A DNA stretch of 64,000 nt from Allobosea sp. UNC402CLCol (GTDB lineage Bacteria > Pseudomonadota > Alphaproteobacteria > Rhizobiales > Beijerinckiaceae). The stretch spans positions 434,001 through 498,000 of the forward strand of contig NZ_JQJJ01000010.1 in the NCBI RefSeq assembly GCF_000745475.1. Reading direction: 5' to 3'. The first letter of the stretch is position 1. Every line of letters starts with the position of its first letter. A program made the translations under genes and the position numbers. Shown here piece after piece: positions 18,058-27,741 of this stretch. The notes below the pieces were generated by a model. The model ran no database searches and had not been told where the DNA came from. It saw nothing but the letters and a program-made list of their open reading frames with translations.

Positions 18058-18959
18058 ACGTGCCTGTCGATGCCAAAGCCCTCCTCGCCGCGTCCGAGGC
18101 GGGGGGCGGCATCGCGGTGACCGGTGCGACGGTCACCTACCGCAATGGCCATACGGCGTTGCGGGATGCGAGCTTCCGCATCCCTACGGGCACGATCGCG
18201 GCTCTCGTCGGCGTCAACGGCTCCGGCAAGTCGACGTTGTTCAAGGCGATCATGGGCTTCGTGCGCCTCGCCAAAGGCGATATCCGCGTGCTCGGGCTGA
18301 CGATCCGGCAGGCGCTGCGCCAGAACCTCATCGCTTATGTGCCGCAGGCCGAGGAGGTCGACTGGAACTTCCCGGTCCTGGTCGAGGATGTCGTGATGAT
18401 GGGCCGCTACGGCCGCATGGGCCTGATGCGCATCCCGAAGGCCGCCGATCACGCGGCTGTCGATGCCGCGCTCGCCCGCGTCGACATGGGCGCCTTTCGC
18501 AAGCGCCAGATCGGGGAGCTCTCGGGCGGCCAGAAGAAGCGCGTCTTCCTGGCGCGGGCGCTCGCCCAGGACAGCCGGGTCATCCTGCTCGACGAGCCTT
18601 TCACCGGCGTCGACGTCAAGACCGAGGAGCGAATCATCGCGCTGCTGCGCGAATTGCGGGCGGAGGGCCGCGTCATGCTGGTCTCGACGCATAATCTCGG
18701 CTCCGTGCCGGAATTCTGCGATCGGACGATCCTGATCAAGGGAACGGTCCTGGCCCATGGCCCGACCGCGGACACCTTCACCCAGGAGAACCTGCAGAAG
18801 ACCTTCGGCGGCGTGCTGCGCCATGTCGTGCTGAACGGGGCAAATGGCGGCGGGCAGGCGCCCGTCGGCGTCGTCACCGACGACGAGCGGCCATTGATCC
18901 TGCGTGAGGGCAGGGCGGCCCGCCGGGAGGCCGGGATGCGCGAAGGAGGCGGGGAATGA
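18054..18959 (+). CDS. sitB: Manganese/iron ABC transporter ATP-binding protein (SitB)
   Basis: 301 residues. Walker A is GVNGSGKST, the signature is [15 protein letters not shown], Walker B is [12 protein letters not shown] and the switch His is in LVSTHNLGS. The [20 protein letters not shown] segment is characteristic of Mn/Zn importer ATPases. The start overlaps the sitA stop. The C-terminal 40 residues after [10 protein letters not shown] are longer and more polar than usual. Confidence 0.92.
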   Translation: MNVPVDAKALLAASEAGGGIAVTGATVTYRNGHTALRDASFRIPTGTIAALVGVNGSGKSTLFKAIMGFVRLAKGDIRVLGLTIRQALRQNLIAYVPQAEEVDWNFPVLVEDVVMMGRYGRMGLMRIPKAADHAAVDAALARVDMGAFRKRQIGELSGGQKKRVFLARALAQDSRVILLDEPFTGVDVKTEERIIALLRELRAEGRVMLVSTHNLGSVPEFCDRTILIKGTVLAHGPTADTFTQENLQKTFGGVLRHVVLNGANGGGQAPVGVVTDDERPLILREGRAARREAGMREGGGE

Positions 18960-19813
18960 TCGCCGTTCTCCTCGAGCCTTTCTCCTATGGCTATATGCGC
19001 AACGCCATGTGGGTCTCGGCCCTCGTCGGCGGCGTCTGCGCCTTCCTGTCCTGCTATCTGATGCTGAAGGGCTGGTCGCTGATCGGCGATGCGCTGTCGC
19101 ATGCGATCGTGCCCGGTGTGGCCGGCGCCTATATGCTGGGCCTGCCCTTCTCGATCGGCGCCTTCTTCTCCGGCGGGCTCGCCGCCGGCGCGATGCTCTT
19201 CCTGAACCAGCGGACCAAGCTGAAGGAAGATGCCATCATCGGCCTGATCTTCTCGAGCTTCTTCGGGCTTGGCCTGTTCATGGTGTCGCTGTCGCCGACC
19301 TCGGTGAACATCCAGACCATCGTGCTCGGCAACATCCTCGCCATCACCCCCGCCGACACGATTCAGCTCGCGCTGATCGGCTTCGTCTCGCTCGGTGTCC
19401 TGCTCGTCAAATGGAAGGACCTCATGGTCACCTTCTTCGACGAGAGCCATGCGCGCTCGATCGGCCTCAACCCGACCGCTCTGAAGCTGATGTTCTTCAC
19501 GCTGCTCTCGGCCTCGACCGTCGCGGCGTTGCAGACGGTGGGGGCCTTCCTCGTCATCTGCATGGTCGTCACGCCCGGCGCCACCGCCTATCTGCTGACG
19601 GATCGCTTCCCACGCTTGCTGGTGATCGCGGTCGCGATCGGCACGCTGACCAGCTTCGCCGGCGCCTATGCCAGCTATCATCTCGACGGCGCCACCGGCG
19701 GCATCATCGTCGTGCTGCAGACGGCGATCTTCCTGCTCGCCTTCCTCCTCGCGCCCAAGCACGGCATGCTGGCCGCCCGTCGCCGCGCCGCCCGCACCCT
19801 GGAGGCCGCATGA
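18956..19813 (+). CDS. sitC: Manganese/iron ABC transporter permease (SitC)
   Basis: 285 residues, ABC-3 family, with family motifs [24 protein letters not shown] near the start and [21 protein letters not shown] [16 protein letters not shown] later, and multiple hydrophobic helices. Overlaps both neighbours by four bases. It pairs with SitD to form the channel. Confidence 0.92.
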   Translation: MIAVLLEPFSYGYMRNAMWVSALVGGVCAFLSCYLMLKGWSLIGDALSHAIVPGVAGAYMLGLPFSIGAFFSGGLAAGAMLFLNQRTKLKEDAIIGLIFSSFFGLGLFMVSLSPTSVNIQTIVLGNILAITPADTIQLALIGFVSLGVLLVKWKDLMVTFFDESHARSIGLNPTALKLMFFTLLSASTVAALQTVGAFLVICMVVTPGATAYLLTDRFPRLLVIAVAIGTLTSFAGAYASYHLDGATGGIIVVLQTAIFLLAFLLAPKHGMLAARRRAARTLEAA

Positions 19814-20670
19814 CGATCCTCGTCGAGACGCTGCTCCAGCCCTTCCGCTTCGACTTCATGGTCAATGCGCTGGTGATCGCGGTGGTCGTCGCCATACCGA
19901 TGGCGCTGCTGTCCTGCTTCCTCGTGCTGAAGGGCTGGTCGCTGATGGGCGATGCGATCAGCCACGCCGTCTTTCCCGGCGTGGTCCTCGCCTACATCCT
20001 CGGCTTTCCCTATGCCGTCGGGGCTTTCGCCGCAGGGATGATCTGCGCCACCGCAACGGGCTTCCTGAAGGACAACAGCCGGATCAAGCAGGACACCGTG
20101 ATGGGCGTGGTCTTCTCCGGCATGTTCGGGCTCGGCCTCGTCCTCTATGTGATGATCCAGTCCGAGGTGCATCTCGACCATATTCTCTTCGGCGACATGC
20201 TCGGCGTCTCCGGGGCCGATATCGGCGGGGCCGCGCTGATCGCCCTGCTGACAGCGGGCGTGATCGGCCTCAAATGGAAGGATTTCCTGCTGCACGCCTT
20301 CGATCCGGCGCAGGCGCGGGCGGTCGGCCTTCGGGTGAACCTGCTGCATTACGGCCTGCTCAGCCTGATTTCGCTGACGATCGTCGGCGCGCTGCAGGCC
20401 GTCGGCATCATCCTGGCCATCGCCATGCTGATCGCGCCCGGCGCCATCGCTTTCCTGCTGACCCGCCGGTTCAGCACCATGCTGCTTGCGGCGGTCGTCA
20501 TGGCCGTGACCGGCTCGTTCCTCGGGGTCTATCTCTCGTTCTTCATCGACAGTGCGCCCGCGCCGACCATCGTGCTCCTGCTGTCGCTCGCCTTCATCCT
20601 GGCGCTGGCCCATGCGAGCCGCAGGACGCCCGAAACCCGGCGGGATGGCGCCGCGCGTCCACTTCATTAG
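19810..20670 (+). CDS. sitD: Manganese/iron ABC transporter permease (SitD)
   Basis: 286 residues, paralogous to SitC (LVLKGWSLMGDAISHAVFPGV; AMLIAPGAIAFLLTRR). The start is the ATG at 19810 overlapping the sitC stop; the frame is open far upstream but that part is a shadow of sitC. Two different permeases are the rule in SitABCD systems, in contrast to single-permease Znu systems, which supports the assignment. Confidence 0.92.
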   Translation: MTILVETLLQPFRFDFMVNALVIAVVVAIPMALLSCFLVLKGWSLMGDAISHAVFPGVVLAYILGFPYAVGAFAAGMICATATGFLKDNSRIKQDTVMGVVFSGMFGLGLVLYVMIQSEVHLDHILFGDMLGVSGADIGGAALIALLTAGVIGLKWKDFLLHAFDPAQARAVGLRVNLLHYGLLSLISLTIVGALQAVGIILAIAMLIAPGAIAFLLTRRFSTMLLAAVVMAVTGSFLGVYLSFFIDSAPAPTIVLLLSLAFILALAHASRRTPETRRDGAARPLH

Positions 20671-20700
20671 AACGGGCTGACTTTCAGCGGAACGACGCGG

Positions 20701-21633
20701 TCATCCCGGGCCGGCCGCGAGGCGATGGGCTGCCGCCTCGTCGCGGAGCCATTGCCGGAACGCGGCGATCGCCGGCCGCTGCGCCGACGCCTCCGGGCAG
20801 ACCAGATAATACTGGTGCGGACCCCTGACCTGATCCGGGAAGGGCCGGACCAGACGGCCGGCATCGAGATAATCCCCGATCAGGACATTGGTCGCGAGCG
20901 CCACGCCCTGTCCCGAGGCGGCAGCCTGCAAAGCGAGAAAGGTATGCGAGAAGCGCGGCCCATGGCTCGCGTCGATCTGCGGCATGCCCACCGCCGCGAG
21001 CCAGCGCGGCCAGGTGACGAAGTCGGGGATTCCTTCCGGGATCTCGTGCAGCAGGGTGTGATGGCTGAGATCCGCCGGCTCGCGCAGCGGGCGGGCCGGA
21101 TCGCCGAGCAGGGAGGCGCTGCAGACGGGAAAGAAATTCTCCTCCATCAGGAGATCCGCCCGCAGGCCCGGATAGCCGCCGCGGCCGGAGCGGATCGCCA
21201 CGTCCACGTTCTCGCGGGCGAAATCGGTCAGGCTCACCGAGATCTCGACCCGCACCTCCAGATGGGGCTGGCGCTCCTTCAGGGAGCCGAGCCGGGGAAT
21301 CAGCCAGTTCAGGGCGAAGCTCGGCAAGGTGCTGACGGTCAGGACATTCGGCGTCTCCGGGCGCAAGGCCCGCGCCGTCGCTTCGTTGAGCTGGTCGAGC
21401 GCCTGCGAGACGGTCGCGGCATAGCGCTCGCCGATTTCGGTCAGGGCCACGCCCTTGCTCGGCAGCCGAATGAAGAGCGGGCGCCGCAGCCAGGTTTCGA
21501 GCGCCCTGACATGCTGGCCGACAGCACTGGCGGTGACAGCCAGCTCATCGCCCGCCTTCTCGAAATTGCGATGCCGGGCGGCAGCCTCGAAGGCGCGCAA
21601 GGAGGCCAATGGCGGAAGATGGCGACGGCTCAT
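20701..21633 (-). CDS. LysR-family transcriptional regulator (GcvA-like)
   Basis: 310 residues with the winged helix at the N-terminus (LRAFEAAARHRNFEKAGDEL, VTASAVGQHVRALE, RPLFIRLPSKGVALT) and the substrate-binding domain (LTVSTLPSFALNWLIPRL). It is convergent with sitD and divergent from the DUF1127 gene, 103 bases apart, with a perfect palindrome between. The regulation of the small DUF1127 gene by this LysR is an inference from that arrangement. Confidence 0.9.
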   Translation of the reverse strand: MSRRHLPPLASLRAFEAAARHRNFEKAGDELAVTASAVGQHVRALETWLRRPLFIRLPSKGVALTEIGERYAATVSQALDQLNEATARALRPETPNVLTVSTLPSFALNWLIPRLGSLKERQPHLEVRVEISVSLTDFARENVDVAIRSGRGGYPGLRADLLMEENFFPVCSASLLGDPARPLREPADLSHHTLLHEIPEGIPDFVTWPRWLAAVGMPQIDASHGPRFSHTFLALQAAASGQGVALATNVLIGDYLDAGRLVRPFPDQVRGPHQYYLVCPEASAQRPAIAAFRQWLRDEAAAHRLAAGPG

Positions 21634-21656
21634 GACAGGCCAAGCTCAACTTGGGC

Positions 21657-21676
21657 AATGCGAAGAACTTCGCATT
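21657..21676. promoter_or_regulatory. 20-bp perfect palindrome in the LysR-DUF1127 divergent promoter region
   Basis: AATGCGAAG-AA-CTTCGCATT: nine-bp arms around a two-base centre, 23 bases from the LysR start and 61 from the DUF1127 start. It contains the T-N11-A layout typical of LysR binding sites, so it is probably the operator of the adjacent regulator. Confidence 0.55.
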
Positions 21677-21736
21677 TGCTTGACGCCGCGGCAAGGCGCA
21701 GATTCCCGGGCAATCAAGTCACCTGAGAGGCATGCC

Positions 21737-21955
21737 ATGTTCGCAAGCCCAGCCACAGCCCAGCTTTCCCTTTCCCATCGCTCGCGCGGCGGCGCCCTGA
21801 AACTCCTGCTGCAGCTCGAGGCCTGGCTCGATGCGAGGGCGAGCGCGCGCGCTCTCTATGCGATGGACGAGCGCGGCCTGTCCGATCTCGCTCTGTCGCG
21901 CAGCGATGTCGAGCGCGTCAACGCCGACGCCCGCCGGCCGGCCGGAACGGCCTGA
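21737..21955 (+). CDS. Small DUF1127 (YjiS-like) protein
   Basis: 72 residues; ATG 21737 is preceded by GAGAGG. The C-terminal half shows the DUF1127 pattern: LDARASARALYAMDERGLSD followed by LALSRSDVERV. Such short Arg-rich proteins are abundant in Rhizobiales; some act as RNA-binding modulators of phosphate or carbon metabolism in Agrobacterium, but no function can be given here. It is divergent from a LysR gene, a recurring pairing. Confidence 0.8.
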   Translation: MFASPATAQLSLSHRSRGGALKLLLQLEAWLDARASARALYAMDERGLSDLALSRSDVERVNADARRPAGTA

Positions 21956-22267
21956 GGCGATTGGCGCGGAAAGAGGCCGCACGCGGCGCTAGCCGCCGGT
22001 TGCGGTGTCGGCATCGCTGATAGCGAGGCGGCGCGGATGCGCGACGGCCACGGCCTCGTCTTCCGCAGCTTCCGGATACGGGTTCCGATCTTCCTGTTTC
22101 GCCAACGCGGACGGCCGACCGGCGAGCTGGTCGAGGCCTTCGGCGCCGCCTCAAGCCCCCGCCGGCCTTTCGCGGCACGCCGGGCTGAGGTCGGGCTGCC
22201 CGAGTATTTTCCTCATGCGCATTGGTATCGATCCGCTTCGCCCGAAAATGCCCGCGCGCAGCAGCGG
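21956..22267. other. Gene-poor stretch between the DUF1127 gene and the GT4 gene
   Basis: About 310 bases with open frames on both strands but none with a recognisable protein, a good ribosome site or sensible composition; the translations are Arg/Pro/Ala-rich as expected from GC-rich non-coding DNA. It separates a plus-strand gene from the end of a minus-strand gene. I see no clear terminator. Confidence 0.5.
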
Positions 22268-23461
22268 CTAGCCGCTCAGCCTGTGAATCCAGCCGATCTG
22301 GCGGTCCACGCAACGCTCGCGTTCATATCCGGCCCGGATGGTTTCGCGTGCGGCGTGGCGCAGAGGCGCCATCGCGGGGGCGTTCCGCAGCGCCTCGCCG
22401 ATGCGCCGCGCCAGCAAGGCGGGGTCGTCGAACGGGGCGAGCAGGCCGTTGATGCCGTCGCGCACCACCTCCCTCACCGGCGGCGTGTCGGAGGCGACGA
22501 CGAGGCAGCCGCAGGCCATCGCCTCCAGCAGCGACCAGGACAGCACGAAGGGGACCGTCAGATAGACATGTGCCGCCGAGACCTGGAACAGCCTGATCAG
22601 TTCGTCATGAGGCAGCCAGGGGATGTGCACGATGCGATCGGCCAGGCCGGTTTCTGCCAGCATCGCTTCGCGCCAGACGCGACCATCGTCGCGCGGGCGG
22701 CCATAGCCCGCCCCGTCGCCACCGACAGCCACGAAGATCAGGTCCGGATCGCGTTCCGCCAGAATGGCGGCGGCGCGCATGAACTGGGGATAGCCGCGAT
22801 AGGGGTCGAGGTCGCGCGCGACGAAGGTGACGACCGGCGCGCCCGGCGCGAGCTCGCGGCCATCCGGTAAGGTGAAGCGCGCTTGCGGCTCGGGCCGGCA
22901 GAGTGCGGTGTCGATCCCGTCATGACAGACGGCGATGCGCTGGCGATAGGCTGCGGGATATTGCCGGCGCTGCCACTGCGTCGGGGCGTAGGCCGCGTCG
23001 AGCGTGTCGAGAGCGAGGAGCTGCGCGGCGTTGCGCATGCGGATGCGCTGCCGCTCCGCCAGGGGGATCGGCGCGGTCGCGCCGAAATCCAGATCCGATC
23101 CGGAACTGCGGTAGTAATATTCGCAGTAACCCATCAAGGCGGCGTCCGGCAGCGCGTCACGCGCGAAGAGAAGCCCGCCCCAGCCAGTGTGCCCGATCAC
23201 GACATCGGGCGGATCGGTCGTCTTCAGGGACGCCATCATCTGCGCAACGGCCTCCCCGGTGCGCAGATGATAGTCGGTGGCGGCAAGCGCCGGGTGCTGT
23301 GTCGATGCTTCCCCGACCGCATAGGTCAGTTGCCGCACGCCGGCCTGCTCCTGCGCAGGGCGTTCGGTGATCAGCGTGACCTCGTCGCCCTGGGCGACGA
23401 GGCTCGCGATCAAAGAAGCGAACTGACCAGATCCTGCACGATGAACGAATAGGATATGCAT
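22268..23461 (-). CDS. GT4-family glycosyltransferase
   Basis: 397 residues from the ATG at 23461, giving the typical N-terminus MHILFVHRAGSGQFASL; a GTG at 23506 would add 15 non-conserved residues. The GT-B fold C-terminal half has VTFVARDLDPYRGYPQFMRA and the nucleotide-sugar binding region SWSLLEAMACGCLVVASDTPPVREVV with its Glu. It lies downstream of, and overlaps by 52 bases, the MarR regulator gene on the same strand. The acceptor is unknown; it may serve the glycan locus starting 0.9 kb away. Confidence 0.87.
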   Translation of the reverse strand: MHILFVHRAGSGQFASLIASLVAQGDEVTLITERPAQEQAGVRQLTYAVGEASTQHPALAATDYHLRTGEAVAQMMASLKTTDPPDVVIGHTGWGGLLFARDALPDAALMGYCEYYYRSSGSDLDFGATAPIPLAERQRIRMRNAAQLLALDTLDAAYAPTQWQRRQYPAAYRQRIAVCHDGIDTALCRPEPQARFTLPDGRELAPGAPVVTFVARDLDPYRGYPQFMRAAAILAERDPDLIFVAVGGDGAGYGRPRDDGRVWREAMLAETGLADRIVHIPWLPHDELIRLFQVSAAHVYLTVPFVLSWSLLEAMACGCLVVASDTPPVREVVRDGINGLLAPFDDPALLARRIGEALRNAPAMAPLRHAARETIRAGYERERCVDRQIGWIHRLSG

Positions 23462-24024
23462 GAGGCCAGTAAGACACCGCCGTAACGGAGGGAATCGTTC
23501 CACCACTGCTCCAGACGGCGCAGGGTTTCGTGAGTCGTCAGGAGATCGGCCTCGGTTCCGTTCTCGGAGCGTTGGCTGAACTGGCTGGTTTCGTCGAGCA
23601 GGCGCAGCCGCTCGCAGAGCATCTGCCCCTTGGGCGAGAGCGAGATCTTGGCCAGCCGGCGGTCGCGTGGCGACGCCGTTCGATCGAGATAGCCGCTCTC
23701 GACGAGCTGCTTGAGATTATAGGAGGCGTTCGAGCCCCCGTAATGCCCGCGATCCAGCAGGTCGCGGACCGCGATCTCACCTTGCCCGATGGTTAACAGA
23801 ATCATCACCTGCGCAGGTGAGATGTCCTCGATGCCGAGCTTGCCCAGCTCGAGGCGCAGATAGTCGAGAAATCTTCGGCTCACGCGCTCGATGACACGGG
23901 CCAGATCAAAGGCGGAAAGCCTTCGCTCGGGACCGTCCTCGATATCGCCATCGCCGTTGGGCTGGTGATGGCCGTTCAAGGATCTGCCTGAAAATTGCCC
24001 GCCGCCATGCAATTTGAAGTGCAT
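23410..24024 (-). CDS. MarR-family regulator of the LdtR type
   Basis: 204 residues. The central part follows the LdtR pattern: RRFLDYLRLELGKLGI, then EIAVRDLLDRGHYGGSNASY, NLKQLVESGYLDRT and SPRDRRLAKISLSPKG (wing with the conserved DRR). LdtR regulators of Rhizobiales control cell-wall L,D-transpeptidase genes and stress tolerance. The N-terminal 40 residues are low-complexity and polar, so translation may begin further in. It is divergent from the type I secretion operon with 326 bases between, and might control it. Confidence 0.82.
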   Translation of the reverse strand: MHFKLHGGGQFSGRSLNGHHQPNGDGDIEDGPERRLSAFDLARVIERVSRRFLDYLRLELGKLGIEDISPAQVMILLTIGQGEIAVRDLLDRGHYGGSNASYNLKQLVESGYLDRTASPRDRRLAKISLSPKGQMLCERLRLLDETSQFSQRSENGTEADLLTTHETLRRLEQWWNDSLRYGGVLLASCISYSFIVQDLVSSLL

Positions 24025-24350
24025 TCCTTACCCCGTCTGATCGAGTTTTGGACAATCCACCCTTTTTTCTCCCTTTCCCCAGTGAAGCCTATGGCAAAGC
24101 ACGTGCCATACTGCGTGGCCAAAAGATAAGAATTTATCAAACGTGAATTAGATGGAAACTACTTCGAATTTCGAAATATCCCATAATCACGCCGCATTTG
24201 CTGAGTCGCTGCGTGAGGAGATAGAGTTCTAATCTGTCATAATCTTGACACTCCGCGCATATCACGTTCCCAATGCTGACGCTTGGTCGGCGTCGCCCAA
24301 TGGTGACGTCATCCTTCTGGCTCGGCAACCCTCGCTTTCCGGAGATAGGA
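24025..24350. promoter_or_regulatory. AT-rich divergent promoter region before the type I secretion operon
   Basis: 326 bases, much richer in A+T than the genes. It holds an ATTTCGAAAT palindrome (24168-24177) beside a TTCGAA repeat, and a TTGACA hexamer at 24245-24250 without a convincing -10 at normal spacing. No gene is visible. It probably carries the promoters of the MarR gene and of the secretion operon. Confidence 0.5.
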
Positions 24351-26108
24351 ATGAAGGCTGTGCAGACCGCCTCCGACGCCTTGGTCAGGGATTTGCAGCG
24401 GTCGTTCGTGGGCGGCCTCGGCTATGCCGGCTCTCTCAGCCTGTGCGTGAATCTGCTGCTGCTGACCGTCCCGCTCTTCATGATGCAGGTCCAGGACCGG
24501 GTGACCGTCAGCCACAGCTACGACACGCTGACGATGCTGCTCGTCGTCGCGGTGGGGGCGCTCGCGCTCTATGGCACGATCGAGTTCATCCGCTCGCTGA
24601 CCTTCCAGACCATGGCCAGCATCTTCGCGCGCCGACTCAACCTGCCGGCCCTGCAGGCGGCGGTGAGCGCCTCGCTCGAGCAGGGCTCGGGCCAGGCGAC
24701 GCAGGCGATCCGCGATCTCAACGACATCCGCTTCTTCATCGCGAGCTCGGCCATCGCGACACCGCTCGAAGCCGCCTGGTCGCCGGTCTTCCTGGCCGTG
24801 CTGTTCATGCTGCACCCCGTCTACGGGCTGGTCGGGCTGGCGTCGCTGATCATCCTGCTGCTGCTCGGCGTGCTGTCGGACATGCTGACCCGCCGGATCC
24901 TCAAGGAGGCCAACGAGGCCGGCGTCGCCAGCATCAACGAGGTCGGCTCCAGCCTGCGTCACGCCGAGACGATCGAGGCGATGGGCATGCTGCCGGCGCT
25001 GTCGCAGCGCTGGCGCGGACAGCAGCTCGTCATGATCGAGCAGCTCGACATGGGCACGCGCCGCGCCAAGTTCATCGCGGCGCTGACGCGTTCGTGCCGG
25101 ATGACGATGCAGCTGGCGGTCTATGCCACCGGCGCCGTGCTGATCATCCGCGCGGAGGTCACGGCCGGCACGCTGATGGCGGCGAGCATCCTGCTCGGTC
25201 GGCTGCTGGCGCCGTTCGATTCGATGATCACCGACTGGCGGCAATGGGTGCTGGCCGCGACCGCATGGAAGCGGGTGCGGGAGCTGGTGCTGTCGCGCAG
25301 CTCGCAGCGCCAGACCGTGCCGACGCCGCCCTGCCAGGGCGATCTGGTGGTCGACCGCGTGATCTTCGCTCCTGCCGGCTCGGAGCAGACCGTGATCAAG
25401 GGCGTGTCCTTCTCGCTGGAGCCGGGCGAGGTGCTTGGCATCGTCGGGCCGTCGGGCGCCGGCAAGTCGACGCTGGCCCGGCTGCTCGTCGGCGTCCTCA
25501 AGCCGAATGCCGGCGGCGTCTATCTGGATGGCCACAGCACCTATCTCTGGGAGCGCGGCTCCTTCGGGGCCATGGTCGGCTATCTGCCGCAATCGGTCTC
25601 GCTCCTGAACGGCACGATCGCGGAGAACATCGCCCGCATGCGGGCCCCCGATCCGCATGCGATCCTCGAAGCGGCGCGCATCGCCGGTGTGCATGAGCTG
25701 ATCGGCCGGCTGCCGCTCGGCTACGACACCAGCGTGGCCGACAGCGACTTCAAGCTGTCCGGCGGCCAGCGCCAGCGCATCGGCCTGGCGCGCGCGCTCT
25801 ACGGGCTGCCGCGCCTGATCGTTCTCGACGAGCCGAACGCCAATCTCGACGCCGAGGGCGAGCAGAGTCTGATCCGCGCCGTGGCGGCCGCGCGCGAGAG
25901 CGGGGCCATCGTCATTCTGATCGCGCACCGCCCCTCGGTGATGCAGGTCGTCGACAAGCTCCTCATCCTGAAGGACGGCCGCGTCCAGCAATTCGGCCCA
26001 CGCGCGGCGATCGCCGGCATGATCACGCCCGGCGGGCGCGTGGAGATCGAGCCGGCCGCGGCGAATGCCGCCCCATCCGCCCCGTCCGTTCGCGAGGTGA
26101 AGGCGTGA
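24351..26108 (+). CDS. Type I secretion ABC transporter (PrtD/AprD family)
   Basis: 585 residues from ATG 24351, preceded by GGAGATAGGA. Residues 1-310 are the membrane domain (GYAGSLSLCVNLLLLTVPLFM; YGTIEFIRSLTFQTMASIFA). The ATPase domain has Walker A GPSGAGKST, signature LSGGQRQRIGLARAL and Walker B LIVLDEPNANLD, with the switch His in ILIAHRPS. There is no N-terminal C39 peptidase or peptidase-like domain, as expected for the PrtD subgroup that exports small RTX proteins. Its gene overlaps the adaptor gene and the RTX cargo follows. Confidence 0.93.
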   Translation: MKAVQTASDALVRDLQRSFVGGLGYAGSLSLCVNLLLLTVPLFMMQVQDRVTVSHSYDTLTMLLVVAVGALALYGTIEFIRSLTFQTMASIFARRLNLPALQAAVSASLEQGSGQATQAIRDLNDIRFFIASSAIATPLEAAWSPVFLAVLFMLHPVYGLVGLASLIILLLLGVLSDMLTRRILKEANEAGVASINEVGSSLRHAETIEAMGMLPALSQRWRGQQLVMIEQLDMGTRRAKFIAALTRSCRMTMQLAVYATGAVLIIRAEVTAGTLMAASILLGRLLAPFDSMITDWRQWVLAATAWKRVRELVLSRSSQRQTVPTPPCQGDLVVDRVIFAPAGSEQTVIKGVSFSLEPGEVLGIVGPSGAGKSTLARLLVGVLKPNAGGVYLDGHSTYLWERGSFGAMVGYLPQSVSLLNGTIAENIARMRAPDPHAILEAARIAGVHELIGRLPLGYDTSVADSDFKLSGGQRQRIGLARALYGLPRLIVLDEPNANLDAEGEQSLIRAVAAARESGAIVILIAHRPSVMQVVDKLLILKDGRVQQFGPRAAIAGMITPGGRVEIEPAAANAAPSAPSVREVKA

Positions 26109-27460
26109 CCGGAAACTCCCTGATCAAACGCCCTGAAATGCTGCCTGTCGCCTCCGCCGCGTGGCAGGAACCGGAGGAGCGCGTGCCGAGCCTGCGCAGC
26201 CTGGTTCTCGCCGGGGTGGCGGCGATCGGCGTGGGCTTCGGCGGCTTCGGCGCCTGGGCGGTTACTGCCCGGCTCGACAATGCCGCCGTGGCGAGCGGCG
26301 TCGTGGCCGTCGACAGCAAGCGCAAGACGGTCAGCCATCTCGAAGGCGGCATCCTCAAGACCCTGCTCAAGGCCGAGGGCGAGCGGGTCGCCAAGGATGA
26401 ACCGTTGCTGCGGCTGGAGGATGCCCGCGCCCGTGCGGAATTGCAGCAGCTCGAGGCGAAGCGGATCGGGCTGGAGGCGAAGCTCGCCCGCCTCCGGGCC
26501 GAGCAGGCGAATGCAGCCGAGGTCGACTTCCCCGACATCGTCGAGCGGGGAGAGAGCCCGATCGCGCGCGAGGTGCTGCGTGCCGAGCTCACGCTGTTCA
26601 AGTCACGCGCGCAGGTCCATGACGGCAAGATCAACATCCAGCAGCGCGTCATCGAACAGCATCAGGCCGAGTCCGAGGCGCTGAACGCGCAGATCGACGC
26701 CACCATCCGGCAGCGCTCCCTGATCGACGACGAGGTCCGGATTCTCACCGATCTCTACGAGAAGCGCTACGCCAAGCGCAGCCAGCTGGTCGAGCTGCAG
26801 ACCCGGCAGAGCGAGCTTTCCGGGCGGGCCGGCGAATTCGCCGCGCGCAAGGCCAAGGCCGAGCAGGCGGTCGCCGGCGCCAATCTGGAGATCCTGTCGA
26901 TCAGCCTCGAGCGGCAGAACCAGATCGCCGGCGACATTCAGGACGCCCAGCTGGCGCTGTCGGAGGTCATCGAGCGCATCGTCCAGGCGCGGGACGTGTT
27001 GCGCCGCCTGATCGTGACCGCTCCTCAGGAGGGCATCGTCACCAATATCCGCATGCGCACCGCCGGCAGCGTGATCACGGCCGGCGAGGCGATCCTCGAC
27101 ATCGTGCCGGAGAACGAGCCGTTGATCGTCGAGGCCAAGGTCGACCCGCGCGATATCGATGTGGTGCGCGTCGGGGCGCCCACCCGCGTGCGATTGACCG
27201 CGTTCAACTCGCGGACCCTGCCGCCGCTGGAGGCGAAGGTGACTTATGTCGCGCCGGACCAGCTCGTCGACGAGAAGTCCGGCGTTGCCTATTTCGTCGT
27301 GCGCGCCGAGATCGATCCGGACAGCCTGAAGGGCCATAAGATCGTGCTGCATGCCGGCATGACCGCGGAGGTCATGATCGTCAACGGCGCGCGCCGCGCG
27401 ATCGATTATCTGATCTCGCCCTTCACCGACAGCTTCAACCGGGCATTCCGCGAGGATTGA
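26105..27460 (+). CDS. Type I secretion membrane-fusion protein (HlyD/PrtE family)
   Basis: 451 residues from a GTG overlapping the ABC gene (GTGA). One N-terminal transmembrane helix (LVLAGVAAIGVGFGGFGAWA), then the lipoyl half-motif VSHLEGGILKTLLKAEG, a long coiled-coil hairpin (about 110-290, e.g. ELQQLEAKRIGLEAKLARLR), the second lipoyl half and the C-terminal barrel ending LISPFTDSFNRAFRED. It links the ABC protein to an outer-membrane TolC-type channel, which is not encoded in this window. Confidence 0.92.
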   Translation: MTGNSLIKRPEMLPVASAAWQEPEERVPSLRSLVLAGVAAIGVGFGGFGAWAVTARLDNAAVASGVVAVDSKRKTVSHLEGGILKTLLKAEGERVAKDEPLLRLEDARARAELQQLEAKRIGLEAKLARLRAEQANAAEVDFPDIVERGESPIAREVLRAELTLFKSRAQVHDGKINIQQRVIEQHQAESEALNAQIDATIRQRSLIDDEVRILTDLYEKRYAKRSQLVELQTRQSELSGRAGEFAARKAKAEQAVAGANLEILSISLERQNQIAGDIQDAQLALSEVIERIVQARDVLRRLIVTAPQEGIVTNIRMRTAGSVITAGEAILDIVPENEPLIVEAKVDPRDIDVVRVGAPTRVRLTAFNSRTLPPLEAKVTYVAPDQLVDEKSGVAYFVVRAEIDPDSLKGHKIVLHAGMTAEVMIVNGARRAIDYLISPFTDSFNRAFRED

Positions 27461-27741
27461 CGCGACCCGAGGCGAGGAGCGGATGGCGAGGGATATTTCA
27501 AAATTGGAAGTATATTCTCGGGATTGTCGGAAGAGTTGCCGAATAAAATGAAGTCTAAATTTTTGTGCATCGCAAAATAGTCACAATAAAAAGCTTGCTG
27601 CGACGCACGCATTGAGTAATCCTCTAAGAGTCGAGCGACGGCGTGACGCTTGCGATGCTGTCGGAACCGTTCCCGGACACAGGATTTGCGGCCGGATTTC
27701 CGGACAGGTCCGGGTTCACCAGATCGCTTAGGAGGTGCCGA

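Noticed and set aside
20667..24000. Long open frames antisense to the LysR and GT4 genes
   Set aside because: They mirror strong genes in GC-rich DNA, have Arg/Gly-rich composition and no start signals; treated as shadows.
24245..24250. TTGACA as -35 of the secretion operon promoter
   Set aside because: No acceptable -10 hexamer lies 16-18 bases downstream, so it is not annotated as a promoter.
27549..27565. ICE-like sequence upstream of the RTX gene
   Set aside because: About 9 of 14 positions match in a strongly AT-rich gap; no reason to link the RTX gene to iron.
27643..27741. Upstream extension of the RTX protein by 33 residues
   Set aside because: The ATG at 27742 has a GGAGG site at ideal spacing, and the extension has no signal-like or conserved features.
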